The position numbers were made by a program, and so were the translations under genes. Under the pieces are notes generated by a model. That model worked only from the letters and a program-made list of their open reading frames with translations, was not told the DNA's origin and did no database searches. From Lysinibacillus pakistanensis (GTDB lineage Bacteria > Bacillota > Bacilli > Bacillales_A > Planococcaceae), in the NCBI GenBank assembly GCA_001312325.1, contig BBDJ01000013.1, forward strand, positions 1 through 64,000: 64,000 nucleotides of DNA, written 5' to 3'. Positions 1 to 8,381 of the stretch are shown piece after piece; positions within the stretch are counted from its first letter, which is position 1; the number at the start of each line of letters is the position of its first letter.

Positions 1-2
1 GG

Positions 3-59
3 CAGCAACATGTTGTTAGTCCTCAGGCGTTTTCACAGGAAGTGAAGTTCATGGCCTGA
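3..59 (+). pseudogene. tnpB: C-terminal tail of an IS200/IS605-type TnpB (partial)
   Basis: An open frame enters from the left edge and stops at 57-59, giving 18 residues ending KFMA. The tail composition (QQH, SPQAF) resembles the low-complexity end of TnpB proteins from Bacilli. A hairpin of the kind found at IS200/IS605 right ends follows at 124-139. Only the tail is in view, so the family call rests on resemblance from memory plus the hairpin. Whether the element is intact cannot be seen. Confidence 0.4.
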
Positions 60-150
60 GTTCCCCAATTTCAGTTGGTGTTTGGACACCCATTGAAAAC
101 GAACCAATATCGCATTCATCTCACCACCTGTAGAGGTGGGAGTCTTCTGT
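60..150 (+). mobile_element. Putative IS200/IS605 right end with subterminal hairpin
   Basis: CCACCT (124-129) and AGGTGG (134-139) form a 6-bp hairpin with loop GTAG, followed by a T-rich TCTTCT. The position after the TnpB-like stop, an imperfect subterminal palindrome and the absence of terminal inverted repeats fit the right end of an IS200/IS605 element. In such elements this region also encodes the guide (omega) RNA. The exact end is not determined. Confidence 0.4.
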
Positions 151-153
151 ATT

Positions 154-285
154 TGCCGCTGCCGCTTCGCTTACGCGCATAAAACATTTGCCGCTGCCGC
201 TTCGCTTACGCGCATAAAACATCTGCCGCTGCCGCTTCGCTTACGCGCATAAAATATCTGCCGCTTTGCTTTCGATACAAAAAAA
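154..285. repeat. 35-bp tandem repeat, three full units plus a degenerate one
   Basis: The core GCCGCTGCCGCTTCGC starts at 155, 190 and 225, an exact 35-bp period. A shorter variant, GCCGCTTTGCTTTCG, starts at 260. Each full unit continues with TTACGCGCATAAAACAT. The same order, full core then degenerate core, recurs at 57934-57993. It is GC-rich against an AT-rich background and lies between genes. Beyond the repeat, 286-440 holds nothing I can recognise. Confidence 0.85.
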
Positions 286-440
286 ATAGCTGCTGAATGA
301 AGATAAAAAAATCCGCAAACCTTCATCGGAAAAATACCACCTTACAACACAAGGGTTGTAGGCTTAACCACAGAAAGTAAGCAGATTCTAGTTACGTATT
401 CTTTTTTTCTGAAATGTAAAAGAAAAGATTATCTGTCAAA

Positions 441-960
441 CTATTCTCTTACTTCTTTATCAACAAATTGTTTAAAATGCTGTAGACATTGCTTCACTGA
501 ACCTTTTTGTTCAAGCACCTTATTTCTTAATGAATCCGCTTTCTCGTCATCATTGACAACTTCCTTATAAAGAGCAAACATGTCAGCTAATAATTGCGCA
601 TTTTCTTCCTGTTCGATACTAGGTAGTGAATAGGCAGCAATTGTTAATAATCGTTCGATTTTCTCTGGCGTTTTTTTGTAGCGCGTTGGAAGAATAATAG
701 GTTGATGCGGCTAAAAAAATAGCATAATTTTGCACTACAGTCTATAAACAAATGCCAGTATGTATTGGCATCTGGTATTTCACCTGCCTTTTAGTGACAT
801 ACTCTTTATAAAATGTAGTGACCTGTATATATAAAGGATTTAGTTCTCTCATAGCTTTTGGATAATTATTGGATGTATCCAAATAGTCAAATACAATAGC
901 ATCCATCTTTTGTTGTAGTTTTACAATATCTAAATGATCACGAATTACTTGAATTTCCAT
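441..960 (-). pseudogene. Unknown protein, frame broken twice
   Basis: The first part runs from an ATG at 960 and reads MEIQVIRDHLDIVKLQQKMD onward until an in-frame TAG near 757. The same frame then continues open to a 7-T run at 671-677, where one more T would join it to a second segment (PEKIERLLTIAAY to QFVDKEVRE) ending at 441. Together about 170 residues, largely charged and helical, with no signal peptide. No family is recognised. The downstream break looks like a homopolymer error. The TAG is not in a run, so it may be a real lesion. The neighbouring unknown gene on the same strand gives no functional hint. Confidence 0.55.
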
Positions 961-1174
961 TTTACCACTCTCCCATGTTCTCATTTGTTTTCTAAACGTC
1001 ATTCCTACTCCCCTAAGCAGTCCTGTACATTCCAAACAAATCGATCTATTATCAATTGGAATTATTCAAATTATAGCAATAAACCAATTCAAGAAGTGTG
1101 GACATGAAGAAAATAAGACAATTTCGTGAATTAATAGCATTTTTGTGTACGTAAGATAATCTATTTTGATAAAA

Positions 1175-1562
1175 TTAAATCCTTTGTACATATTCCTCAA
1201 ATAAAAATTGCTCCTTTGCACGATCAACAATTTCTATAATGCTTCCCTGTACATATTTTTTTTATTCTTTGTTTTGGTACATAAAAATAAGCATTGTTTG
1301 TGATTAGCCATTCACTAAGCGTCCAATCGCTACCCTGCTGATAATTAGTCAATATACGTTTATGGCGAAGTATGTCTGCCATTTTGTAAAAACCCTCTGA
1401 TAGCTCGTAGGCAGAAACATCAAAATTAAAAATGGGGCTCACAACCTGTCCAGTATCAAAAATATGTATTGTTTGCCCTTGTTCATCAATAGCAAGCTCT
1501 ACTGTACTGATTTCATCGAACAAATTTAAGCCTCTGTATTCCATTTGGTAGATTTGTTCCAC
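1175..1562 (-). CDS. Unknown protein of about 128 residues, C-terminus split by a run error
   Basis: It starts at a GTG (1560-1562) behind a strong AAGGAGG site and reads EQIYQMEYRGLNLFDEIS onward. The frame leaves at an 8-T run (1256-1263). With one T fewer it continues KKYVQGSIIEIVDRAKEQ and stops at 1175, a better-composed end than the out-of-frame tail. There is no transmembrane segment and no motif I recognise. It lies downstream of tcdA on the same strand but behind the tcdA terminator, so it is probably its own unit. Confidence 0.6.
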
Positions 1563-1607
1563 TATTAACCGCCTCCTTTTTTTTACAACGTTCCTATTGT
1601 AACACAG

Positions 1608-1650
1608 AAAAAGTAGCTACCTCCAAAGTCTATTGAGACAGCTACTTCTA
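1608..1650 (-). terminator. Terminator downstream of tcdA
   Basis: On the minus strand AGTAGCT pairs with AGCTACT across a long loop and is followed by TTTTTC. It lies 70 bases past the tcdA stop. Confidence 0.7.
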
Positions 1651-1719
1651 TCAAATTGTTCAATTTTGCTCTTTATTGCTTACACCGCGTAAGAAGGGTT
1701 ATTATAATTTACTAAAATA

Positions 1720-2481
1720 TTATCCCTGCACACGAGTGATTTTTACATCTTTTAAGATTGTATTCACTACCCAGCTCGCTGCAATTAAACCTGCAACAGA
1801 AGGTACAAACGCATTTGAAGATGGTGGCATTTTCGCTTTGCGAATAGCTGCATCTGGCTTCCCAACATGCTCAACAACGTCTGGTCGAACTACAATAGGG
1901 CTTTCATCAGAGAATACCACTGTAACTCCTTTATGAATACCTTCCTTGCGTAATTTTGTACGAATAATTTTTGCTAATGGATCTGTGTGAGTTTTTGAAA
2001 TATCTGCAATTTGGAAGCGAGTAGGGTCCATTTTATTCGCCGCTCCCATACTTGAAATAATTGGAATTTCACGCTTTAAGCATTCCTTCATAATATGAAT
2101 TTTATACATAACAGTATCACTAGCATCAATCACATAATCAATGCCTTGTGCAAAAAATTCTTCATATGTTTCTTCTGTGTAAAACATATGCATATCAATC
2201 ACTTCACATTGTGGATTAATATCTGCAATTCGCTCTTTCATAACACCTGACTTCGATTTACCAACTGTCGAAAGATAAGCGACTAATTGGCGATTCACAT
2301 TCGTAATATCAACATTGTCCTTGTCCACTAAAATAATGCGCCCAATCCCACTTCGTGCACACGCCTCAGCTGCAAATGACCCAACACCACCTACTCCAAG
2401 TATGGCAACTGTTGTATTTTTTAATTTCTCGAGACCCTCTGTACCTATAGCGAGCTCGTTACGTGAAAATTGATGTAACAT
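1720..2481 (-). CDS. tcdA: tRNA threonylcarbamoyladenosine dehydratase
   Basis: E1/ThiF-like enzyme (YgdL/CsdL; Bacillus YrvM) that cyclises t6A at position 37 of ANN-decoding tRNAs to ct6A using ATP. The 253-residue protein is intact. The nucleotide-binding glycine motif GVGGVGS is at about residues 29-35, and DNVDITNVNRQ at about 55-65 is the typical ThiF signature. The C-terminal half keeps the family pattern PSVAGLIAASWVVNTIL. In Bacillus the gene directly follows aspS. Here about 11 kb of amino-sugar genes and the 6S RNA separate them. Confidence 0.93.
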   Translation of the reverse strand: MLHQFSRNELAIGTEGLEKLKNTTVAILGVGGVGSFAAEACARSGIGRIILVDKDNVDITNVNRQLVAYLSTVGKSKSGVMKERIADINPQCEVIDMHMFYTEETYEEFFAQGIDYVIDASDTVMYKIHIMKECLKREIPIISSMGAANKMDPTRFQIADISKTHTDPLAKIIRTKLRKEGIHKGVTVVFSDESPIVVRPDVVEHVGKPDAAIRKAKMPPSSNAFVPSVAGLIAASWVVNTILKDVKITRVQG

Positions 2482-2667
2482 TCTTACACTCTCCGTCTAT
2501 TATAATTTTTGTCTTATTTACATGTGCAGAAATAAACTTTGTGAGAGATGAGGCCCTCACTTTATTAGTAAACCTAGTTAAATACTAAGATAAAATCAAA
2601 CCTATCTTACATTTTATCATGTTATTCTTCAAGTGAAAATTATAACTAAAAAAATATTCAACATTTA

Positions 2668-2706
2668 AAGGGGCATTTGAAAGGTATTTCCCTTCAAATG
2701 CCCCTA
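2668..2706 (-). terminator. Terminator between the sugar kinase gene and tcdA
   Basis: GGGGCATTTGAA (2670-2681) pairs perfectly with TTCAAATGCCCC (2693-2704), a 12-bp stem with an 11-base loop, flanked by A/T on both sides. It closes the PTS-kinase unit. Confidence 0.85.
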
Positions 2707-2736
2707 TTTAAACACGATTAACTGCTTAGTTGTTCA

Positions 2737-3702
2737 TCATTTTTTTTGAAAGGTTTCTATAAAACTTGGATAAGGCTGGATATTTAGTTCCTTCAAAGCT
2801 GCAATGACTGCACCTCCAATTGGTGGTAGCAACGGGGTTATAAATTGTAATGGAATGTCATCAGCATTCGCGAGCTGCTGTAACTTAGGTAGAAAATAAC
2901 CTTCATTCTTAAATACTCCTCCTACTAAGACAACAGGGACATGCTCTGTTCCCCAAATCATTTGCTTGTAACAAGATTTAATTGCTCTGTAGTGTTTTTG
3001 ACAAGCATCTTCTAAAATTTTATTGGCAACCTCATCACCCTGATCAGCCATCGCAGCAACATATTTGCTCAAAGGAGCAACAACTGTACGTGGATGCTCT
3101 TCTCCATAGATACATTCTATTAATTGTGGTACATTAGCTACAGCAAAATAATTTAGTATGGCATCCGTTAAAGCTGTTGCTCTTCCTCTGCCATCATAGC
3201 CTTGAAAAATTGCTTTCAACGCTTGTGCCCCCAAATCATATCCACTGCCCTCATCATCAAACAGATACCCCCAGCCTCCTACACGATGAAAAGTTTGCTG
3301 TAGATCGTAGCCCATTGTTATGGCACCAGTTCCTGCTATTTGAACAATACCTGCCTGACCAAGTGTTCCTGAATAAAGAGCAATTATTGCATCATTTTCG
3401 ACGGAGATAATTGCTTTGCTTGGAACATATTGTCGTACTATTTCTTCTACAGTTCTCTCTGCATAAAGCTCCTTCACCCCAGCCATACCAGCATAACAAC
3501 TATGTATAGCTGAAAATACTTGAGAGTTCTGTCGCTGTAAGTTTTGCATGATTGTATGAATTGTTGACTCAAAATAATGAAGATTCATTGCTGTCGGATT
3601 ACTACGAGTTGTCACTACTTTAGCATAAATATTTCCATGTTCATCACAAAGGACCGCAGATGTTTTTGTGCCTCCACCATCTATCGCTAAAACATACATC
3701 AT
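2737..3702 (-). CDS. BadF/BadG-type N-acetylhexosamine kinase
   Basis: ASKHA-fold sugar kinase, most likely phosphorylating N-acetylglucosamine (or GlcNAc/MurNAc, as MurK does). The phosphate-1 loop AIDGGGTKTSA begins about five residues in. The phosphate-2 region QIAGTGAITMGY and the family signature GGWGYLFDDEGSGYDLG follow, then an adenosine motif around VVLVGGVF. The start chosen is the ATG pair at 3697-3702 behind GAGGTG; the open frame extends 31 residues further upstream without a site. It lies 65 bases after the mupG-like gene. A hydrolase that releases free GlcNAc would need exactly this kinase to feed nagA. The substrate is inferred. Confidence 0.82.
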   Translation of the reverse strand: MMYVLAIDGGGTKTSAVLCDEHGNIYAKVVTTRSNPTAMNLHYFESTIHTIMQNLQRQNSQVFSAIHSCYAGMAGVKELYAERTVEEIVRQYVPSKAIISVENDAIIALYSGTLGQAGIVQIAGTGAITMGYDLQQTFHRVGGWGYLFDDEGSGYDLGAQALKAIFQGYDGRGRATALTDAILNYFAVANVPQLIECIYGEEHPRTVVAPLSKYVAAMADQGDEVANKILEDACQKHYRAIKSCYKQMIWGTEHVPVVLVGGVFKNEGYFLPKLQQLANADDIPLQFITPLLPPIGGAVIAALKELNIQPYPSFIETFQKK

Positions 3703-3767
3703 TTTCACCTCTTTCCTCATAAAGAAAAAAAGGATTGATTTCTCAACCCCTTTCTCTATTCGCACTA

Positions 3768-4850
3768 TCATCTCGTAAAGCCAAATGATTCCCATGGCTG
3801 AATAGATGCTAGTAAAAATTGTTCTTCCTCAACGACTCTAGCTACTATATTTGTTGAACCAGCATTGGGCATTTCCTTCAAAACAATTTGCAGTTCGCCC
3901 TTATAACGAATATCCAGATTATTATCAATGGTCACATCGCCCTGTTTTAATGGATTTGTATCATGTGCAGGGAAGTCACCATTTTTATATTTAACGCGTG
4001 ACTGTGTACTTCGAATCATATATTCTGAAACGTCCCCACGGTTAAAATGAGGCTCCTTAAATAGAATCGCTTCTTCTAAAACAGATGTTTCAGCAGAGGG
4101 TACAATTTTAAGCTCAAGTTTTTGACGATTTAATTGACCTAAAGCATGGAGCTCTTCTTCAGAGGCATACATATTTCCAATAATACAATCATCGATTAAT
4201 CCTGTATGCCATAAATCCTTTGCTTGCACAGTAATTGGTAGATAACGATGCTCTTCTAATGTTGGCAAGCCATGCTCGGTTTGCTCCCAAGGTCCATATT
4301 TGGCATGCTGCGATGAAATCATGGCAGCTGTGCGAATATGATTCGTTTTGAACAGCTTAGAGGTTGTTAAAAAGTGCTGACGAGAAAGACCAGTAAAACG
4401 CCTTGGATAAAAATTGTGACAGCCAATAATATTATCTTTATTTGGTTGGTAGGATAAAATATTTTCTACATACTTAGTACCATTACTAATATTTAACTCT
4501 ACTTTCACATTACTTGCATCAAGTGACATAAAAGCTTCTTCCTGACCAGAAAACCCCATATCTAAGCGCAAAGCCGCTAAATGATAATGTTCTTTAAAAT
4601 AGCCGATATCTTTAAAGGGTAAGCCTAGGTCTTCGAAGACTGCTGGTGCAACATCAGCCGAGATATCAAACCCAAGTCGCTGCGCAAATTTATTGATTTG
4701 CTGTAATTTTTGCCGCTCCTCATTGTTATTTAACGACATTAGACAGGTAAATATACGATCAAAGCCATTGTCATGGGCTAGCTGGACATAACGCTTCATT
4801 TGATCTAGTGTACTATGCTGAGGATAGAGTGAAATACCTAATCTTCTCAA
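3768..4850 (-). CDS. mupG: DUF871 glycosidase, MupG-like 6-phospho-N-acetylmuramidase
   Basis: Intact 360-residue protein. The N-terminal TIM-barrel opening MRRLGISLYPQHST and GFDRIFTCLMSLNN are typical of the DUF871 family. The C-terminal part from about residue 250 is a beta-rich DUF871 domain. The Staphylococcus aureus member MupG hydrolyses MurNAc-6-phosphate-GlcNAc to MurNAc-6-phosphate and GlcNAc in the cytoplasm. The setting supports the same role: PTS genes just upstream would deliver the 6-phosphorylated disaccharide and the kinase just downstream would take the released GlcNAc. Equivalence of substrate is inferred; the PTS here is of the lactose/cellobiose class, not the MurP class. 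Confidence 0.8.
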   Translation of the reverse strand: MRRLGISLYPQHSTLDQMKRYVQLAHDNGFDRIFTCLMSLNNNEERQKLQQINKFAQRLGFDISADVAPAVFEDLGLPFKDIGYFKEHYHLAALRLDMGFSGQEEAFMSLDASNVKVELNISNGTKYVENILSYQPNKDNIIGCHNFYPRRFTGLSRQHFLTTSKLFKTNHIRTAAMISSQHAKYGPWEQTEHGLPTLEEHRYLPITVQAKDLWHTGLIDDCIIGNMYASEEELHALGQLNRQKLELKIVPSAETSVLEEAILFKEPHFNRGDVSEYMIRSTQSRVKYKNGDFPAHDTNPLKQGDVTIDNNLDIRYKGELQIVLKEMPNAGSTNIVARVVEEEQFLLASIQPWESFGFTR

Positions 4851-4875
4851 TTCAAATACCTCCGTTAATCAGCCA

Positions 4876-6214
4876 TTACACTTCTACTTTTTGATTATTT
4901 GATTGTGTAACAGACTGTTTACTTTGAGCCTCCGCTTCAGCAGCTCGTTGTTCATTTTGTTTTGCCATACGATTCGCCATCGATAAGAATGGTAAATAGA
5001 TACAGATAGCAACAACAATTAGAACAATACTAAGCACCGCACCGCGCCATGATTGTGTTACTAAAAAAACCATTAATAATAGGAGGTGTCGTCCATGGTG
5101 CAGCTATTGTCGCTGCTGGTACTAAGCCCCATTTAGTTGCAAAGAAAGCAATTGTGACATTGATCATAGGCGTTAAAATAAACGGCACAAATAGAATTGG
5201 ATTTAAAACAATTGGTAAACCGAATAGCAATGGCTCATTAATGTTAAACAATCCTGGTGCTGCCGAGAGCTTACCGACCGTGTTATACTGTTTGTTCTTC
5301 CGCGCAATGATGAAAATAGCAATGATTAAGGCAATTGTAGTACCTGAACCACCCATATTGATAAAAGCATCAAAGAATGGTTTGTTAATAATATACGGTG
5401 CTACTTTACCTGCTGAGATTGCTGCAACATTGGCATCAATTGCTTGTAGATTAATCGATTGCATAAATGGTTCAATAATATTTGCCCCATGAACACCAAA
5501 TGACCATAAAAATGTTGGAATAAACGCTAAAATAAGACCTGCTACCCATGTATTTGTTAAGCCCATAAATGGCTCTTGAACGGTTGAATAAAATGTACCA
5601 ATAATATCTGGAATATCAAAACCAGCAGAAATAATTGTACGTACTAATGCTATTAAACCAATTATAATAATTGCTGGTAGTAATGCGGCAAACGACTTTG
5701 AAACTGCTGGCGGTACTCCCACAGGCATTTTTATTAAAAGCTTTGGATTGCCCGATAAACGTGAGAATAATTCAGCAGAAATTAAGGCTGTAATGAGGGC
5801 TACAAATATGCCTCCAGTACCTGTCGTTAGCCCTGTTAAGCCGCCCTCCCCAAATGTCCCAAAGGTCATGTAACTAGCAAGCCCTATCACACCACCAGAT
5901 AACGCATCTTTGTCATAACTTTTTGTTAGGTGGTATGCTACGACAAATGCTAATAATAGTGAGATTATTCCAAATGTCGCACCCCAGATGTTGCCGCCAA
6001 ACTGAGTCCAGGTTTCGTGCTTCCAAATGGAATCGAGTGCATTTTGATATAGCTCAAGAGGAAAAGTATTAATAAGCACAGCAAATGATCCAACAATTGT
6101 CAATGGCATGATTGTAATAAACCCATCACGAATGGCAACTAAATGACGTTGATTCCCTACTCTAGCAGCAACTGGCACAAATTTTTCTTCTAAAAAACGG
6201 AACATTTCACACAC
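4876..6214 (-). CDS. PTS lactose/cellobiose-family IIC permease
   Basis: Membrane channel of a CelB-class Enzyme II. It begins MCEMFRFLEEKFVPVAARV, the usual amphipathic opening of CelB proteins, and then has about ten hydrophobic segments. The motifs SFGVHGANI and NINEPLLFGLPIVLNP carry the sugar-site His and Asn-Glu region of the family. A run at 5063-5069 has one base too many. Read with one fewer, the tail continues GFLVTQSWRGAVLSIVLI and ends in a charged cytoplasmic stretch at 4876, about 445 residues in total. It follows IIA and precedes mupG, so the likely cargo is a GlcNAc- or MurNAc-containing disaccharide. That cargo is inferred from neighbours. Confidence 0.88.
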
Positions 6215-6250
6215 TCCCTTTATTTTTTATTTGGACATCAAAATTCGATG

Positions 6251-6572
6251 CTACTCCCCTTTGATTCGTTCATATAACTCAATCATTTCCACAGCTAAAT
6301 CACGAAATGTTATAGCATTCATTAAATGATCCTGAGCATGGATTAACAGCATGGAAACTTCTACTTTTTCGCCCCTTGCCTCTTGTGATAATAAAGCCGT
6401 TTGAGAATGATGTGCTTCAATCAAAGCATCATTAGCAAGCTTTATTTTGTCTTTTGCTTCAACAAGCTGCCCCTTTTTTTGCTAGTTGAATCGCTTCCAT
6501 GCACTCACTCTTTGTATTGCCACTATGCACAATCAAGCCCATTATGGATGTCATTAATGCAGTTTCTTCCAT
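6251..6572 (-). CDS. PTS lactose/cellobiose-family IIA
   Basis: Helical-bundle phosphocarrier of about 107 residues between IIB and IIC. It starts at 6572 with MEETALMTSIMGLIVHSGN. After a 7-T run (6474-6480) that should be 6, it continues LVEAKDKIKLANDALIEAHH, where the HH pair contains the phosphorylated histidine of the family, and then the conserved MLLIHAQDHLMNA. It accepts phosphate from HPr and passes it to the IIB cysteine. The frame break explains why no single long frame is present. The start lies 16 bases past the IIB stop. Confidence 0.88.
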
Positions 6573-6588
6573 CGACTTTGCCGCCCCC

Positions 6589-6900
6589 TTAACCAATTAG
6601 CGTTAATGCCTGCTTCAAGACATTTTCACCATTCATCATGCCGTAATCAGCCATATTAATAACATCAATCGGAAAATTCATATCCTTAAATTTTTTTTCA
6701 AATGATCCCTTTAAGTAACGAACTTGGGGGCCTAGTAAAAGCACGTCAGGCATTTTCGTAGCTATTACTTTTTCGACCTCCCCCTCAGCAATTGCATAAA
6801 TATCTGCCTCCATATTTTGATCCTGTGCCGCTTTTTGCATCTTTGACACTAGTAAACTAGTACTCATTCCTGCTACACATACAAGCATAATATTTTTCAT
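6589..6900 (-). CDS. PTS lactose/cellobiose-family IIB
   Basis: Intact, about 103 residues. MKNIMLVCVAGMSTSLLV carries the phosphocysteine near residue 8 followed by the GMSTS loop typical of CelA-type IIB. DVLLLGPQVRYL is the second family signature. The ATG at 6898-6900 sits 8 bases after AAGGAG; an upstream GTG/TTG pair is less likely. It is the first gene of the unit IIB-IIA-IIC-mupG-kinase and lies downstream of two NagR-like palindromes and a cre-like site. Confidence 0.92.
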   Translation of the reverse strand: MKNIMLVCVAGMSTSLLVSKMQKAAQDQNMEADIYAIAEGEVEKVIATKMPDVLLLGPQVRYLKGSFEKKFKDMNFPIDVINMADYGMMNGENVLKQALTLIG

Positions 6901-6966
6901 TTTCAACACTCCTTTTAATTATTAATATGGTCTTTTTAACTAGCGAAAATTTGTTGTTTTCAGCTT

Positions 6967-6980
6967 TGAAATCGCTTACT
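6967..6980 (-). promoter_or_regulatory. Probable cre site (CcpA operator)
   Basis: TGAAATCGCTTACT matches the cre consensus TGWAANCGNTNWCA except for the last base. It lies about 70 bases upstream of the PTS IIB start, as expected for carbon catabolite control of a sugar operon. Confidence 0.6.
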
Positions 6981-6998
6981 TAAGTTGAGAATAGCACC

Positions 6999-7017
6999 AA
7001 TTGGTATATACCACAAT
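6999..7017. promoter_or_regulatory. NagR (GntR/HutC) operator upstream of the PTS unit
   Basis: The palindrome TGGTATATACCA (7002-7013) within AATTGGTATATACCACAAT resembles the dre sites bound by Bacillus NagR/YvoA, of the form TGGTATAGNNCA. It overlaps a TATATT that could be the -10 box of the PTS promoter, so binding would block transcription. A related perfect palindrome precedes nagA. Confidence 0.7.
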
Positions 7018-7102
7018 ATACTTTTTACACTATTTCCCTCACTAGAAAATCGTTTCAAAAATTGGGCTATATCCTTCTTTCAGGCGAATAAAAGGATTCA
7101 CC

Positions 7103-7119
7103 AAACTGGTATAGTCCAG
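7103..7119. promoter_or_regulatory. Second NagR-like half-palindrome
   Basis: AACTGGTATAGTCCAGA fits TGGTATAGNNCA, the Bacillus dre pattern, and has CTGG/CCAG ends. It is about 100 bases upstream of the operator at 6999-7017, a spacing that would allow looping. It could instead be a fortuitous match next to the end of the acetyltransferase gene. Confidence 0.5.
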
Positions 7120-7163
7120 AAAAAAAGTTTAAAAAAATTTTTATAATTCATCTATATAACCCA

Positions 7164-8340
7164 TTAAAAATACTCGTAAAAGGCGGGTTTCTCAGTAGGT
7201 ATTGCAAGCTGCCATCGCTCAATAAGCTCTTGTGTAAGCTGTTTGTGGGCATATTCAACTGCTTCACTAACAGAAAGGTAGCCTATCATCATAGCAGAAA
7301 AAAAGATTGATTGGTAATGCTAACATATGCATCGCAGGGATTGAATTAGTCTCTACAATTGAAACATTTCCATCTTTATTTATTTTAAAGATATGCTCAT
7401 TCCATGCACAAAAGGAATCTTCTATACGCACATACAAGGGCTCTTGCATTTCCTGCCATGAATATTGCTGCATAAAAGAGAGAACATCCACTATTCGAAT
7501 CATGACATCTTGAACAACCTCTCTTTTAAACTGTGGTTCTTTAAAATGAAAGCCAAAGTGATGGTCGCTAGAGGTAATTCCCTTAATGCTAGTAACACTT
7601 GCGGCATGTGATGAGACAAAGCGCCAAATTGCTTGTTCTGCTAGTAAATCCTCTGCTATAAAATCATGAATTTCAAATATTTCATTGTATATCGTATAAC
7701 GAATATAGCCTGCTACATTATCAGAATTAAAATAGGCCGCCAAATGACTGTCTGGCATCCTTCTCTCTAACCTTTGCCACCACGCATTATTTCGTAGCAT
7801 ACCCCCATTACGAGTAAGTGCCTGTAGATTATGAAAATCCTTAATGTCACGATAAAGGCCATTATCTCGGCATTCAAAGCTCATGCGCTTAATAACATCT
7901 AATTGTTTTCCAAAATTAGGAAATAGCATTTTCGGAATGGAGTAATGTAGTTTTTCAAAAAATAGCTCCCAGCCAAAGTGACGATAAAAGGAAACAGAAA
8001 AAGGGGCTAAGACAGAAACGGATTGCCCGTTTTCTCTCATTTTCAATAGTGCTGCTGTCATTAGCTTTTTAATAATTCCCTGCTGCCGATATTCTGGATA
8101 GGTTGCTACAAAACCAATTCCCCCCATAGCATAACTCTTACTATGTACAGTTATATTAAGAGGTAATATTAGTAGCTGACCAACTACCTTCTGTCCATCA
8201 TAAGCCCCAAGTGTTATGCTATGCTCAATCCAGTATTGAAAATCCTCACGGCGTGCTCCTATATATTTATTAGGAAAACAATAATCTCTTAGTTGATGTA
8301 CCTGACAATAATCTTCTGGTGGAATCATCTTTATATCCAT
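7164..8340 (-). CDS. Eis-type GNAT acetyltransferase with SCP2-like C-terminal domain
   Basis: About 391 residues once a 7-A run at 7298-7304 is read as 6; the tail then continues SAMMIGYLSVSEAVEYAHK and stops at 7164. The first GNAT domain shows GIGFVATYPEYRQQGIIKKL, the acetyl-CoA loop, at about residues 75-95. LAPFSVSFYRHFGWELF is typical of the Eis family, whose C-terminal part is sterol-carrier-like. The start is the ATG at 8338-8340 behind AGGGGTG. It is the last gene of the nagA-nagR-SIS-ptsH-ptsI unit. Acetylation of an amino sugar or cell-wall fragment is an attractive idea, but the family also acetylates aminoglycosides and many amines. Confidence 0.8.
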
Positions 8341-8381
8341 AAAATAAATCACCCCTATTCAATACTGAATATTTTTGAAAT

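Noticed and set aside
154..285. Regular repeats that could be a CRISPR array
   Set aside because: The 35-bp units are directly adjacent with no unique spacers, and no cas genes are near.
1676..1936. 86-codon plus-strand frame
   Set aside because: It is antisense to the C-terminal part of tcdA and has no homology signal by eye.
5049..5492. 147-codon open frame on the plus strand
   Set aside because: It is antisense to the PTS IIC gene; its composition mirrors the membrane helices of the real gene and it has no ribosome site.
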